From: Candidatus Aenigmatarchaeota archaeon
GTDB lineage: Archaea; Aenigmatarchaeota; Aenigmatarchaeia; QMZP01
Assembly (NCBI GenBank): GCA_016202785.1
Contig: JACQOC010000053.1
Location: 1 to 14,485 of the forward strand
Length of the DNA: 14,485 nt
Direction of reading: 5' to 3'
Shown: piece by piece, positions 6,508 to 12,388 of the stretch
How the letters are laid out: every line of letters starts with the position of its first letter
Numbering within the stretch: the first letter of the stretch is position 1
Position numbers and translations under genes: made by a program
The notes under the pieces: generated by a model
Databases searched by the model: none
Told to the model about the DNA's origin: nothing
The model's input: the letters and a program-made list of their open reading frames with translations, nothing else

Positions 6508-6891
6508 ATGGACAGGAACCCGGTCGGCTGGTTCGAGATTCCTGTTAGTGACATGGAGCGCGCCATCAAGTTCTATGCGGCAGTGTTCGGCCACAAACTG
6601 GAGCGGCATACGCTGCCGGCGCTGGACATGGCCTGGTTTCCCATGCACCCGGACGGCATGGGCGCCATGGGTTCGCTGGTTTTCCATAAGGAATTCTACA
6701 CGCCGTCGGCCAATGGCGCCCTGGTCTATTTCACCGCGTTCAGCGGCGATCTGGCCAACGAGTTAGCTCGGGTGGCGCTGGCGGGCGGAAAAATTCTGGT
6801 GCCGAAAACGAAAATCAGCGACGAGCACGGCTTCATGGCGGTCATCCTCGACTCGGAAGGCAACCGCATCGCACTCCATTCGCGGCGGTGA
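6508..6891 (+). CDS. VOC superfamily (glyoxalase/bleomycin-resistance-like) protein
   Basis: The 127 residues make up one complete vicinal-oxygen-chelate unit of two beta-alpha-beta-beta-beta modules. The first begins VGWFEIPVSDMERAIKFYAAVFG. The second includes ALVYFTAFSGDLANELARVALAGGKIL, then PKTKI, and ends FMAVILDSEGNRIALHS. This is the COG3324-type 'predicted enzyme related to lactoylglutathione lyase' layout, with E10 and the final Glu of the DSEGN turn as likely metal contacts. The substrate is unknown; members include dioxygenases, glyoxalases and antibiotic-sequestering proteins. It diverges from a drug exporter across 84 bp, which makes a detoxification role attractive, but that is inference from position only. 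Confidence 0.92.
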   Translation: MDRNPVGWFEIPVSDMERAIKFYAAVFGHKLERHTLPALDMAWFPMHPDGMGAMGSLVFHKEFYTPSANGALVYFTAFSGDLANELARVALAGGKILVPKTKISDEHGFMAVILDSEGNRIALHSRR

Positions 6892-6937
6892 CTTTTTTGG
6901 CCGGCCCGATATTCTAGCCGGTGCGCCATCCATCATA

Positions 6938-7492
6938 ATGGCAAACGCCATCATCATCCACGGTTCCTGGGGCAGCCCGCAGGAAAACTGGTTCCCGTGG
7001 CTGAAGGCCGAACTTGGGAAGCTCGGCTACGCTGTCCAGGTGCCGCAATTCCCGACCCCGGGCGGGCAGCGGCTGGACAATTGGCTGGACGTGCTGGCCG
7101 GCCTTGACCGGCACATCGGCCCGGCCACCATCATGATCGCCCACAGCATCGGCTGCGCATTGCTGCTGCACAAGCTCGAGCTGCTGAAAAGGTCGGTGAA
7201 AGCGATATTCCTGGTCGGCGGTTTCACCAAAGACCTGTGGGCCGGCAGGTATAAGGATATTGTGGATAGCTTCTTCGCGCGGCCGTTCGACTGGGCAAAG
7301 ATTAGGCAAAACGCCGGCCATGGCGAAGTGTTCCAGTCAGACAACGACCCGTATGTGCCAATCGCGGTCGGCACGCAGCTGGCGGCCAGCCTGGCAGCCA
7401 AACTGGTGGTGGTCAAGGGCGCCGGCCATTTCAACCGGCAGTCCGGCTACACCAGCTTCCCGCTGCTGCTGGAGCGCATAACAGCTATTTAG
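6938..7492 (+). CDS. RBBP9/YdeN-family alpha/beta serine hydrolase
   Basis: The 184-residue protein is the single-domain alpha/beta hydrolase of the RBBP9/YdeN (DUF1234-like) family. It has oxyanion-side HGSWGSPQENWFPWL at the N-terminus, nucleophile S70 in AHSIGC, acid D137 in SDNDPYVP, and H164 in GAGHFN. Conserved VPQFPTP and the internal LVGGF strand agree. The catalytic triad is intact, so it should be an active cytoplasmic serine esterase or peptidase, but family substrates are poorly known. It starts 46 bp after the VOC gene on the same strand; a weak TATA-like GATATTCTA at 6908-6916 is at the right distance for its own leaderless transcript. Read-through from the VOC promoter is also possible. 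Confidence 0.93.
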   Translation: MANAIIIHGSWGSPQENWFPWLKAELGKLGYAVQVPQFPTPGGQRLDNWLDVLAGLDRHIGPATIMIAHSIGCALLLHKLELLKRSVKAIFLVGGFTKDLWAGRYKDIVDSFFARPFDWAKIRQNAGHGEVFQSDNDPYVPIAVGTQLAASLAAKLVVVKGAGHFNRQSGYTSFPLLLERITAI

Positions 7493-7557
7493 CGATGCAA
7501 CGACGGCTCATGGAAAATATGGGCATATAACGCGTTAGCGCGGCCATGCCAGCTAGG

Positions 7558-8970
7558 CTAATTCACCGTGAAGGGAAACCGGTTGCTGCGCTGGCTGAAA
7601 TACTCGACCTGCACCCCCGACCCGTTGCCGGGTGCGGCCGGCGGCACCAGCGTCACGCCGACGCTGAGCGAGCCGATGAGCGGCAGGTTTTGGGTGTTGA
7701 AGTTGAACAGTGCCGATGACGTCGCGCCATTCACATACGGGACGGCGCCAGCGCCAAAATTCGTGCCGCCGATGCCGATCGGCATGTACGCCGGGCCGGA
7801 CGTAGGCAGCAATATGAAGATGCGCGGCGGCCCGGAACAGGCGCTGCCGTCCGCATGGCTGCGCGCAATGTTCAACACTGTGGCGTGCAGCCGATCGCCC
7901 TGGGTATGGAGCAACAATATCTGGTTCCGGAAGTAGAATGCGTCGATGACCGGCGCGGCAAAAGCCCATTGCGTCACATTGCCCTGGCTGAAGGCCAGGC
8001 TGACGTTCTTGCAGGTCGGGCACGGCCGGCCTTTCTGGTTCACCCAGTCCATCAGCGCCTTGCGCGACGCGGTCATTGGGCCTCTAAGGGTCAGCGGCTC
8101 CAGGCTCTTATGCCCGGGGGCGGCGGTTTGGAATTGGTCGCGGCCGACGCTCGCATCGCTGACTTCGATATCCAGCGTGCCGCCGGAGCAGCTCGCCCAC
8201 GAGTTGCCTTCCGGACCGCTGCCGTTGGCGCCGGAAATTTCGATTGTGAAGTTTTTGCCGGCCTCCGGTGGGCCGATGCTGAAAGCCGATAGCTGCTGGA
8301 GACGGCCCGGCTGCGCCACCGTGAGCCGGACAGCCCTGGTTTCCGGCTGCAAGTTGGCGAACAGCTGGCCAGCTACGCGGTCGAGGGTTTCTGCATCATA
8401 CTGTTTCAGCAGCAGGAAGCTTTGCTGCGACGCGTCAAGCAGGGCAAAATAATCAAGCTGGGCCGGGCTGCCGCGGTGCCCGTCGTCGGCCGGGACGAAA
8501 CTGGAGAGGTTAATGTTCGCCGTCGCCCGCACCGGGCTGCCGTCCGGCAGGAATAGCGTATACTTGACATTGAAGCTCTCGACCTTGCCGCGGTATTCGG
8601 AGCCGGCCCAGCCGAACGGCACGGTCTGGTGCGCCTTCAGGAATGCCTGCAGCCGCTCGACCGCGGGCCGGATGTTCCGTCCCCCGTCGTCGAACAGCAG
8701 GTCGGCCGACAGGATGAACGGTTGGTGTGGCGCAAGCCCGGAGGCAGCGTCTTTCCGCCACGGCGCCAGCGGCCCGGTGAACAGCCGCTCATGGTTGAGG
8801 TGCATCCGCAGGCTGCCGACCAGCGCGGCGGCGTGAATTTCCGCGTCCGGCAGGTGGAAAACGACCGGTATGTCGCTTATCGGCAGCGTGGATTGCTGGG
8901 ACGGCACGGCTGGAACCAGCGCCAGAACTACCAGACTGAGAAATGCAACTATCCTAAAGGTTAGCGGCAT
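7558..8970 (-). CDS. Anchored/secreted protein with CIS-tube-like, gp19 tail-tube-like and IPT/TIG domains
   Basis: The ATG at 8970 is chosen over the in-frame TTG at 8991 because a TATA box lies about 27 nt before it; this gives 470 residues. Residues 3-23 are a signal peptide or TM anchor. Residues about 33-158 resemble the tube/baseplate-type domain of contractile injection systems: SADLLFDDGG (88-97), then VPFGWAG (117-123), EYRGKVESFNVKYTLFLPDG and PVRA (125-149). Residues about 238-347 resemble a T4 gp19-like tail tube: FTIEISG, SGGTLDIEVSDASVGRDQF, then PLTLRGPMTASRKALMDWV, KNVSLAF and TQWAFAAPV. Residues about 384-470 look like an IPT/TIG beta-sandwich (LLPTSGPAYMPIGIGGTNFG, ending FPFTV). 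Four Cys occur outside the leader (261, 317, 320, 378), two as CPTC. Such domains normally sit in cytoplasmic tail proteins, so an export signal is odd. The fold calls are by eye; the function is unknown. Confidence 0.62.
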   Translation of the reverse strand: MPLTFRIVAFLSLVVLALVPAVPSQQSTLPISDIPVVFHLPDAEIHAAALVGSLRMHLNHERLFTGPLAPWRKDAASGLAPHQPFILSADLLFDDGGRNIRPAVERLQAFLKAHQTVPFGWAGSEYRGKVESFNVKYTLFLPDGSPVRATANINLSSFVPADDGHRGSPAQLDYFALLDASQQSFLLLKQYDAETLDRVAGQLFANLQPETRAVRLTVAQPGRLQQLSAFSIGPPEAGKNFTIEISGANGSGPEGNSWASCSGGTLDIEVSDASVGRDQFQTAAPGHKSLEPLTLRGPMTASRKALMDWVNQKGRPCPTCKNVSLAFSQGNVTQWAFAAPVIDAFYFRNQILLLHTQGDRLHATVLNIARSHADGSACSGPPRIFILLPTSGPAYMPIGIGGTNFGAGAVPYVNGATSSALFNFNTQNLPLIGSLSVGVTLVPPAAPGNGSGVQVEYFSQRSNRFPFTVN

Positions 8971-8991
8971 ATGTTTAGCATTTTGCAGCAA

Positions 8992-9001
8992 GCTTTATTA
9001 G
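8992..9001 (-). promoter_or_regulatory. TATA box of the tube-domain gene
   Basis: Minus-strand GCTAATAAAG is centred about 27 nt before the ATG at 8970, which argues against the upstream TTG start. Confidence 0.55.
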
Positions 9002-9116
9002 CGTTCCCGGTGCCCATCGGCGCGGAGGAGCTCTGCCAGCCGCAGGCTTTGGGCGAACCTGACGGCCTATATATCCACGTATGGGAAGTTTTTACACCAG
9101 ATTCCTAGCCACAAAG

Positions 9117-9127
9117 CTTTTTTAACC
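9117..9127 (+). promoter_or_regulatory. TATA box of the uL2 gene
   Basis: CTTTTTTAACC is centred about 41 nt before the uL2 ATG, so a leader of roughly 15 nt is expected. AAGGAAAG at 9152-9159 could act as a weak SD. A second TATA-like CTATATATCC at 9067-9076 has no ORF at the matching distance apart from a 14-codon frame. Confidence 0.5.
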
Positions 9128-9162
9128 TAGCAAGCCATAACATCAACTCATAAGGAAAGCTT

Positions 9163-9828
9163 ATGGGCAAGAGCCTAATCCAACAGGCACGGGGCCGGGG
9201 CGGGCCACGGTATCGGACCCCGCCGCGGAAGATCTACCAGCTTGAATTCAGCCAGAAGAACGGCTACATCCATGACATTCTGCACGACCAAATCCGATCG
9301 GCGCCGATTGCTTCCGTCCATTACGAAGACGGCAGCCGCGGTTATTTGATCGCGCCAGAAGGGGCGATGGTTGGCGACGCTCTGGCCACGCACGTGCGCA
9401 AGCTGCGCGACATGGAGCTGGGCCAGCGGGTGTTCGCCATTGAGCTGTACCCGCTATCCGGCCCGAAGCTGTGCCTGGCGTCCGGCTCCTCGGCCACCAT
9501 AATGACCAAGGAAGGCGACAAGGTCGCGGTGCAGATGCCGTCCAAGAAACGCAAAGTGCTGTCCGCCGACTGCATGGCGATCATCGGCACAGCGGCCGGC
9601 GAAGGCAAAGCGGAGCGGCCGTGGCTGAAGGCCGGCACGAAATACCATGCGATGAAAGCCAAAGGCCACCTTTACCCGCGGTCAGGCGCGGTCAACTTCA
9701 ACGCGGTCGACCATCCGTTTGGCGGCAACTCCGGGCCCGGCCAGTCCAAGTCGGTGAGCCGGCATGCGCCGCCGGGCGCCAAAGTAGGCAGCCTGGCGCC
9801 AAGGCGCACTGGCCGGCGCAAGCGCTGA
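9163..9828 (+). CDS. rpl2: Large-subunit ribosomal protein uL2 (archaeal L2)
   Basis: The 221-residue protein begins MGKSLIQQARGRGGPRYRTP, the archaeal/eukaryotic-type uL2 start. It carries the two RNA-binding beta domains (IASVHYEDGSRGYLIAPEG; GSSATIMTKEGDKVAVQMPS). It ends with the universally conserved NAVDHPFGG segment, whose His lies near the peptidyl-transferase centre in known ribosomes, then VSRHAPPGAKVGSLAPRRTG. It is somewhat shorter than the 235-240 residues usual in archaea. In most archaea uL2 follows uL23 and is followed directly by uS19. Here the preceding gene is divergent and unrelated, and uS19 starts 2.08 kb downstream. Promoter and short leader are its own. Confidence 0.98.
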   Translation: MGKSLIQQARGRGGPRYRTPPRKIYQLEFSQKNGYIHDILHDQIRSAPIASVHYEDGSRGYLIAPEGAMVGDALATHVRKLRDMELGQRVFAIELYPLSGPKLCLASGSSATIMTKEGDKVAVQMPSKKRKVLSADCMAIIGTAAGEGKAERPWLKAGTKYHAMKAKGHLYPRSGAVNFNAVDHPFGGNSGPGQSKSVSRHAPPGAKVGSLAPRRTGRRKR

Positions 9829-9833
9829 TTTCT

Positions 9834-9846
9834 GCATTTATAAACC
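9834..9846 (+). promoter_or_regulatory. TATA box of the class II aldolase-like gene
   Basis: GCATTTATAAACC is centred about 39 nt before the ATG at 9879, implying a leader of roughly 13 nt. It directly follows the uL2 stop codon, so the gene need not depend on uL2 transcription. Confidence 0.5.
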
Positions 9847-9878
9847 AGCGGTAAAAATTAAGCCGGATGTGATGTCAA

Positions 9879-10565
9879 ATGACCAACATGCTACTGCCGC
9901 CGCCTGGAGAAATGCGCGCCAGCCGCGCCCGCCACCGCTATCAGCCGGCAGCTAGCTATGTCAACGCCATCCACAGCTTGTGCCAGCGCCTGGACGACCT
10001 GGAACTGCTGCCCGGACACGCCACGCCGAGCGTCAGCATTGACTTCGGCTATGACATCGTCATCACGCCAGCCGGCCGCCAGCCGGGCGATTTCCACAGC
10101 GAACGGCTGATAACCGTTTCCAACGTCAATCTATTTAACCGCACCGCCCAGTTCTACAGCGGCAGCGACGATGCGGAGCTGCCGCAACAATGGCCGCTGC
10201 ATGCCTATTTCCACCGGGTACATGGCAATGGGGTCAGCACCATCATCCACGGTTATGAAAGCAAGGAATTGCTGTTCCCGGACGACGGCATCTGGCGGCC
10301 TCTGGGCATCCGGCAAACCGGCCGGCCGGCCGAGCCCGGCACCCTAGATGAAGCCTATGCGGTAGACGCTCTAGCAACTGGCCCAGGCGATTGGCAACGG
10401 TATCTGGTGGTCATGACCGGCGACACCGTGCCAGACGGCAGCCAGATCGGCGTCTTCCTGATGGATCGCGGTTATGTGCAGGCGCTCAGGAGGATGTTCG
10501 AGGTCCGCAACAGGCTGGAGGACCATCGGGCTGCCCAGGAAAAAACAAAACCAGTTGGCTTATGA
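9879..10565 (+). CDS. Class II aldolase/adducin-like protein without the usual metal ligands
   Basis: The 228-residue protein follows the class II aldolase/adducin domain order. Helix YVNAIHSLCQRLDDLELLPG (27-46) is followed by SVSIDFGYDIVITPAGRQPGD (51-71), a substrate-loop region, QWPLHAYFHRV (104-114), then VSTIIHGYES (119-128), and a late segment YLVVMTGDTVPDGSQIGVFLMDRGYVQALRRM. In active aldolases and epimerases the place of IIHGYES is VVHTHSP, whose two His bind zinc; here only H124 remains and the second is Y126. The catalytic Glu before WPLH is Q104, and the later NHG histidine is missing. It is therefore probably a non-enzymatic or re-purposed member. It lies between uL2 and a convergent DUF1761 gene, 7 bp away. 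The family assignment is moderate. Confidence 0.55.
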   Translation: MTNMLLPPPGEMRASRARHRYQPAASYVNAIHSLCQRLDDLELLPGHATPSVSIDFGYDIVITPAGRQPGDFHSERLITVSNVNLFNRTAQFYSGSDDAELPQQWPLHAYFHRVHGNGVSTIIHGYESKELLFPDDGIWRPLGIRQTGRPAEPGTLDEAYAVDALATGPGDWQRYLVVMTGDTVPDGSQIGVFLMDRGYVQALRRMFEVRNRLEDHRAAQEKTKPVGL

Positions 10566-10572
10566 AAGGCAG

Positions 10573-10995
10573 CTACGCCCAGAGCACCAGGATCTCGGCC
10601 ATGACAACCAGCGCCGCCAGGTAATGCAGGCTGTTTATCAGGTACAGTTTCACGGGCTTGCCTTCCCACAGGACGGTGCCCAGCAAGACTGTGGCTATAA
10701 AACCCAGCCACATCCAGAACCCGCCCATGGCCGCCTCGGTTACGCTCGACGCTTGCGAATATTTGAGCACGTGCGCGAGCACCAAGCTCATCACCAGCGT
10801 GCCGACGAAACCGATGGCATACTGCTTGGCCATGCCCTTCTTTTTCGCCTCGGCCATCTTCTTCTGGTCGAAGCCCATGAGCTTCGCCCACTCCTTGCCG
10901 AACAGCACGGTATACCATACCATGCCGACCGCATAGCCGATAATGGCAGAGACGAGCACGGCCACATAGTTGATCTCAACTACTGGTACTGCCAT
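10573..10995 (-). CDS. DUF1761 family membrane protein
   Basis: The 140-residue protein has four hydrophobic helices: NYVAVLVSAIIGYAVGMVWYTVLFG, then AIGFVGTLVMSLVLAHVL, GGFWMWLGFIATVLLGTVLW, and the C-terminal YLINSLHYLAALVVMAEILVLW. The GMVWYTVLFGKEWAKLMGF start of the first loop, and a GFWMWLGF-x-x-x-x-x-x-G-T-x-W-E-G-K stretch, are typical of DUF1761. The family is widespread in bacteria and archaea with no known biochemical role. It is encoded opposite to the ribosomal genes. TATA box at 11016-11026, about 26 nt from the ATG; leaderless. Confidence 0.87.
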   Translation of the reverse strand: MAVPVVEINYVAVLVSAIIGYAVGMVWYTVLFGKEWAKLMGFDQKKMAEAKKKGMAKQYAIGFVGTLVMSLVLAHVLKYSQASSVTEAAMGGFWMWLGFIATVLLGTVLWEGKPVKLYLINSLHYLAALVVMAEILVLWA

Positions 10996-11015
10996 GCAAG
11001 ATATTGGCGGCGCGG

Positions 11016-11026
11016 CAATATAAACC
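11016..11026 (-). promoter_or_regulatory. TATA box of the DUF1761 gene
   Basis: Minus-strand GGTTTATATTG is centred about 26 nt before the ATG at 10995, in the 91-bp divergent gap shared with the next gene. Confidence 0.6.
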
Positions 11027-11057
11027 GCTATCCCGGGCCGAAAAGGCCGGCAAAACC

Positions 11058-11066
11058 GTTTTAAGC
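11058..11066 (+). promoter_or_regulatory. TATA box of the 96-residue protein gene
   Basis: CGTTTTAAG is centred about 25 nt before the ATG at 11087, giving a leaderless arrangement. Confidence 0.55.
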
Positions 11067-11086
11067 CTTGCCATCAATACTGGCGC

Positions 11087-11377
11087 ATGAAAGCGGTCTA
11101 CCACGCCAGCCTGGCGAACGGCAGCAAGGCGGAAGAGCTCTTGAAGAAGGACGACCAGGTTAGCCGGGGCAGCATCACGCTGGTGCTAGCGTCTTCCTTA
11201 GGCATAAAGGAAGCGGGCTATTTCATCATCGTCGATGCCGACGAGAACGTATTGGCCAAAGCTGACCAGCTGCTGCAGGATGTGGCCAAGCGCTATGAGC
11301 AAGGCCAAGAAGTCCTGAACAAGCTGCAAGAGCAGGAGCAGAAAGCCATGGAAGGCTTCGGCAGCATACTTGGCTAA
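11087..11377 (+). CDS. Small conserved-looking protein, possibly Pcc1-like fold
   Basis: The 96-residue protein reads as strand (AVYHASL), helix (GSKAEELLKK), strand (GSITLVLASSLGI), strand (GYFIIVDADE), a long helix (VLAKADQLLQDVAKRYEQGQ) and a charged coiled-coil tail. This alternating pattern and length resemble the small KEOPS subunit Pcc1 (tRNA t6A modification), but no diagnostic residue confirms it, and a coiled-coil dimeric protein of another family is equally possible. It has its own promoter, lies on the same strand as uL2 and uS19, and is followed after 11 bp by the end of a convergent gene. I do not recognise it firmly. Confidence 0.7.
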   Translation: MKAVYHASLANGSKAEELLKKDDQVSRGSITLVLASSLGIKEAGYFIIVDADENVLAKADQLLQDVAKRYEQGQEVLNKLQEQEQKAMEGFGSILG

Positions 11378-11388
11378 TTGGCCGCAAG

Positions 11389-11817
11389 CTAATTGGGGCG
11401 TCCCGGCTGTTCAATTTCCGGCTGATCCGGTAGGATATCCGCTTGCGCATTGGTGTTGCGCCGGAAGCTATACTTGACCGCCGCTTCACTGGGGAACACG
11501 ATGTTTTTGCCATCATATGTCGCAAAGCGCAGATACTCTCTGCGGTACTCGTCAGGAATGTCCGCCAGCTGTTGCTTGCCAAGTTCGGCAATGGCTGTTT
11601 CCTCCAGCCCAACAAAAAATTTCTTGTACAATGCGAAGCCGAGCAGCACCCTAAGCCGGTCATCCAATGCAAGGCTGCCGGTATCCGGCATGTTGGTCAT
11701 GATGTTGGTGTCGTATAGTTTATCGAGGCGCTCGGTCTCCTCGTCCATGTAGATCGACAGCGTCTTCAGGCTGCCGTCACTTAGCTCCACGTCCATGGGA
11801 ATCGAGTATGGCCGCAT
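11389..11817 (-). CDS. Hypothetical protein
   Basis: The frame is open from 11880, but the ATG at 11817 (142 residues) is preferred. A minus-strand TATA box at 11847-11856 lies inside the longer version and would start the RNA near 11826; the longer version would also run into the uS19 promoter. The product begins MRPYSIPMDVELSDG with strand-rich segments, then a helical middle (LALDDRLRVLLGFALYKKFFVGLEETAIAEL), a motif PDEYRREYLRFATYDGKNIVFPSEAAVKY, and a disordered Pro/Gln/Glu-rich C-terminus. There are no TM segments, so it is probably cytoplasmic. No family recognised. It diverges from uS19 across 91 bp. Confidence 0.68.
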   Translation of the reverse strand: MRPYSIPMDVELSDGSLKTLSIYMDEETERLDKLYDTNIMTNMPDTGSLALDDRLRVLLGFALYKKFFVGLEETAIAELGKQQLADIPDEYRREYLRFATYDGKNIVFPSEAAVKYSFRRNTNAQADILPDQPEIEQPGRPN

Positions 11818-11846
11818 CTGCTTACCGAGCCTATTTCCCAGTACAG

Positions 11847-11856
11847 CTTTTAAACC
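11847..11856 (-). promoter_or_regulatory. TATA box of the 142-residue hypothetical gene
   Basis: Minus-strand GGTTTAAAAG is centred about 35 nt before the ATG at 11817. A leader of about 9 nt is expected. It is back to back with the uS19 TATA box. Confidence 0.45.
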
Positions 11857-11877
11857 CCTTGGCAAACGGCAAGGGAG

Positions 11878-11888
11878 CATTTAAATAC
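11878..11888 (+). promoter_or_regulatory. TATA box of the uS19 gene
   Basis: CATTTAAATAC is centred about 25 nt before the ATG at 11909. It shows that uS19 does not depend on the uL2 promoter. Confidence 0.65.
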
Positions 11889-11908
11889 CCGATAGGGGAA
11901 TACAAGGT

Positions 11909-12289
11909 ATGGCAAAATTCACCTTCCGCGGCCTGGAGCCGGAGCAGCTCAAGCAACTGTCGGTCGATGAGTTCATGAAGATGGTCCCGTCCCGCTACCG
12001 CCGGGCGCTGAAGCGCGGTTTCACGTTCCATCAGAAGAAGCTGCTGGAGGAGATCGCCAAGAAGCCGACCGCCTTCCATAGGACGAAATCCCGGGACATG
12101 GTCATCGTTCCGCAGATGCTAGGCGTCAAGCTAGGCGTCTACAGCGGCAAGGAGTACGTCACGGTCGAGGTGACGCCCGAGATGCTGGGCTACCGGCTGG
12201 GCGAACTAGTCCTTACCCGGAGAGTGGTCAAGCACTCCGCGCCTGGCTTTGGTGCCACGAAATCCAGCAAGTTCATACCGCTGAAGTAA
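11909..12289 (+). CDS. rps19: Small-subunit ribosomal protein uS19 (archaeal S19)
   Basis: The 126-residue protein has the archaeal/eukaryotic-type N-terminal extension (FTFRGLEPEQLKQLSVDEFMKMVPSRYRRALKRG), then the conserved S19 core: TKSRDMVIVPQMLGVKLGVYSGKEY, VTPEMLGYRLGE, LTRRVVKHSAPGFGATKSSKF and the terminal PLK. It binds 16S rRNA in the head of the small subunit. In the ancestral S10 operon it sits between uL2 and uL22. Here four unrelated genes separate it from uL2, and NreA plus a cupredoxin gene separate it from uL22. It has its own leaderless promoter. Confidence 0.98.
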   Translation: MAKFTFRGLEPEQLKQLSVDEFMKMVPSRYRRALKRGFTFHQKKLLEEIAKKPTAFHRTKSRDMVIVPQMLGVKLGVYSGKEYVTVEVTPEMLGYRLGELVLTRRVVKHSAPGFGATKSSKFIPLK

Positions 12290-12299
12290 GGCGTGGCCG

Positions 12300-12306
12300 T
12301 TTTTCC
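12300..12306 (+). terminator. Oligo-T terminator after uS19
   Basis: A T5 tract (GTTTTTCC) lies 11 bp after the uS19 stop, consistent with archaeal T-tract termination. A stem of GGCCG (12333-12337) and CGGCC (12341-12345) around TAA follows further downstream, before the next promoter. Confidence 0.4.
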
Positions 12307-12360
12307 AATATAGCAGTTTCTGTCAGCCTAGCGGCCGTAACGGCCCCGCGCTTCGCTCAG

Positions 12361-12369
12361 CTTTTAAGG
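12361..12369 (+). promoter_or_regulatory. TATA box of the Nre gene
   Basis: CTTTTAAGG is centred about 24 nt before the ATG at 12389, so the mRNA is probably leaderless. Confidence 0.6.
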
Positions 12370-12388
12370 CCGGCTGATCCAAAGCTCA

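Noticed and set aside
7523..7700. TATA-like CATATAACGC at 7523 with an ATG at 7545 and a plus-strand frame overlapping the tube gene
   Set aside because: The frame is Arg/Ala/Glu-rich, runs antisense to the tube gene's IPT/TIG domain and has no family features.
9079..9123. 14-codon ATG frame after a TATATAT element upstream of uL2
   Set aside because: Too short to support as a gene, although a leader peptide cannot be formally excluded.
11818..11880. Longer N-terminus (21 extra codons) of the hypothetical protein between 11389 and 11817
   Set aside because: It would contain the gene's own TATA box and overlap the uS19 TATA box.
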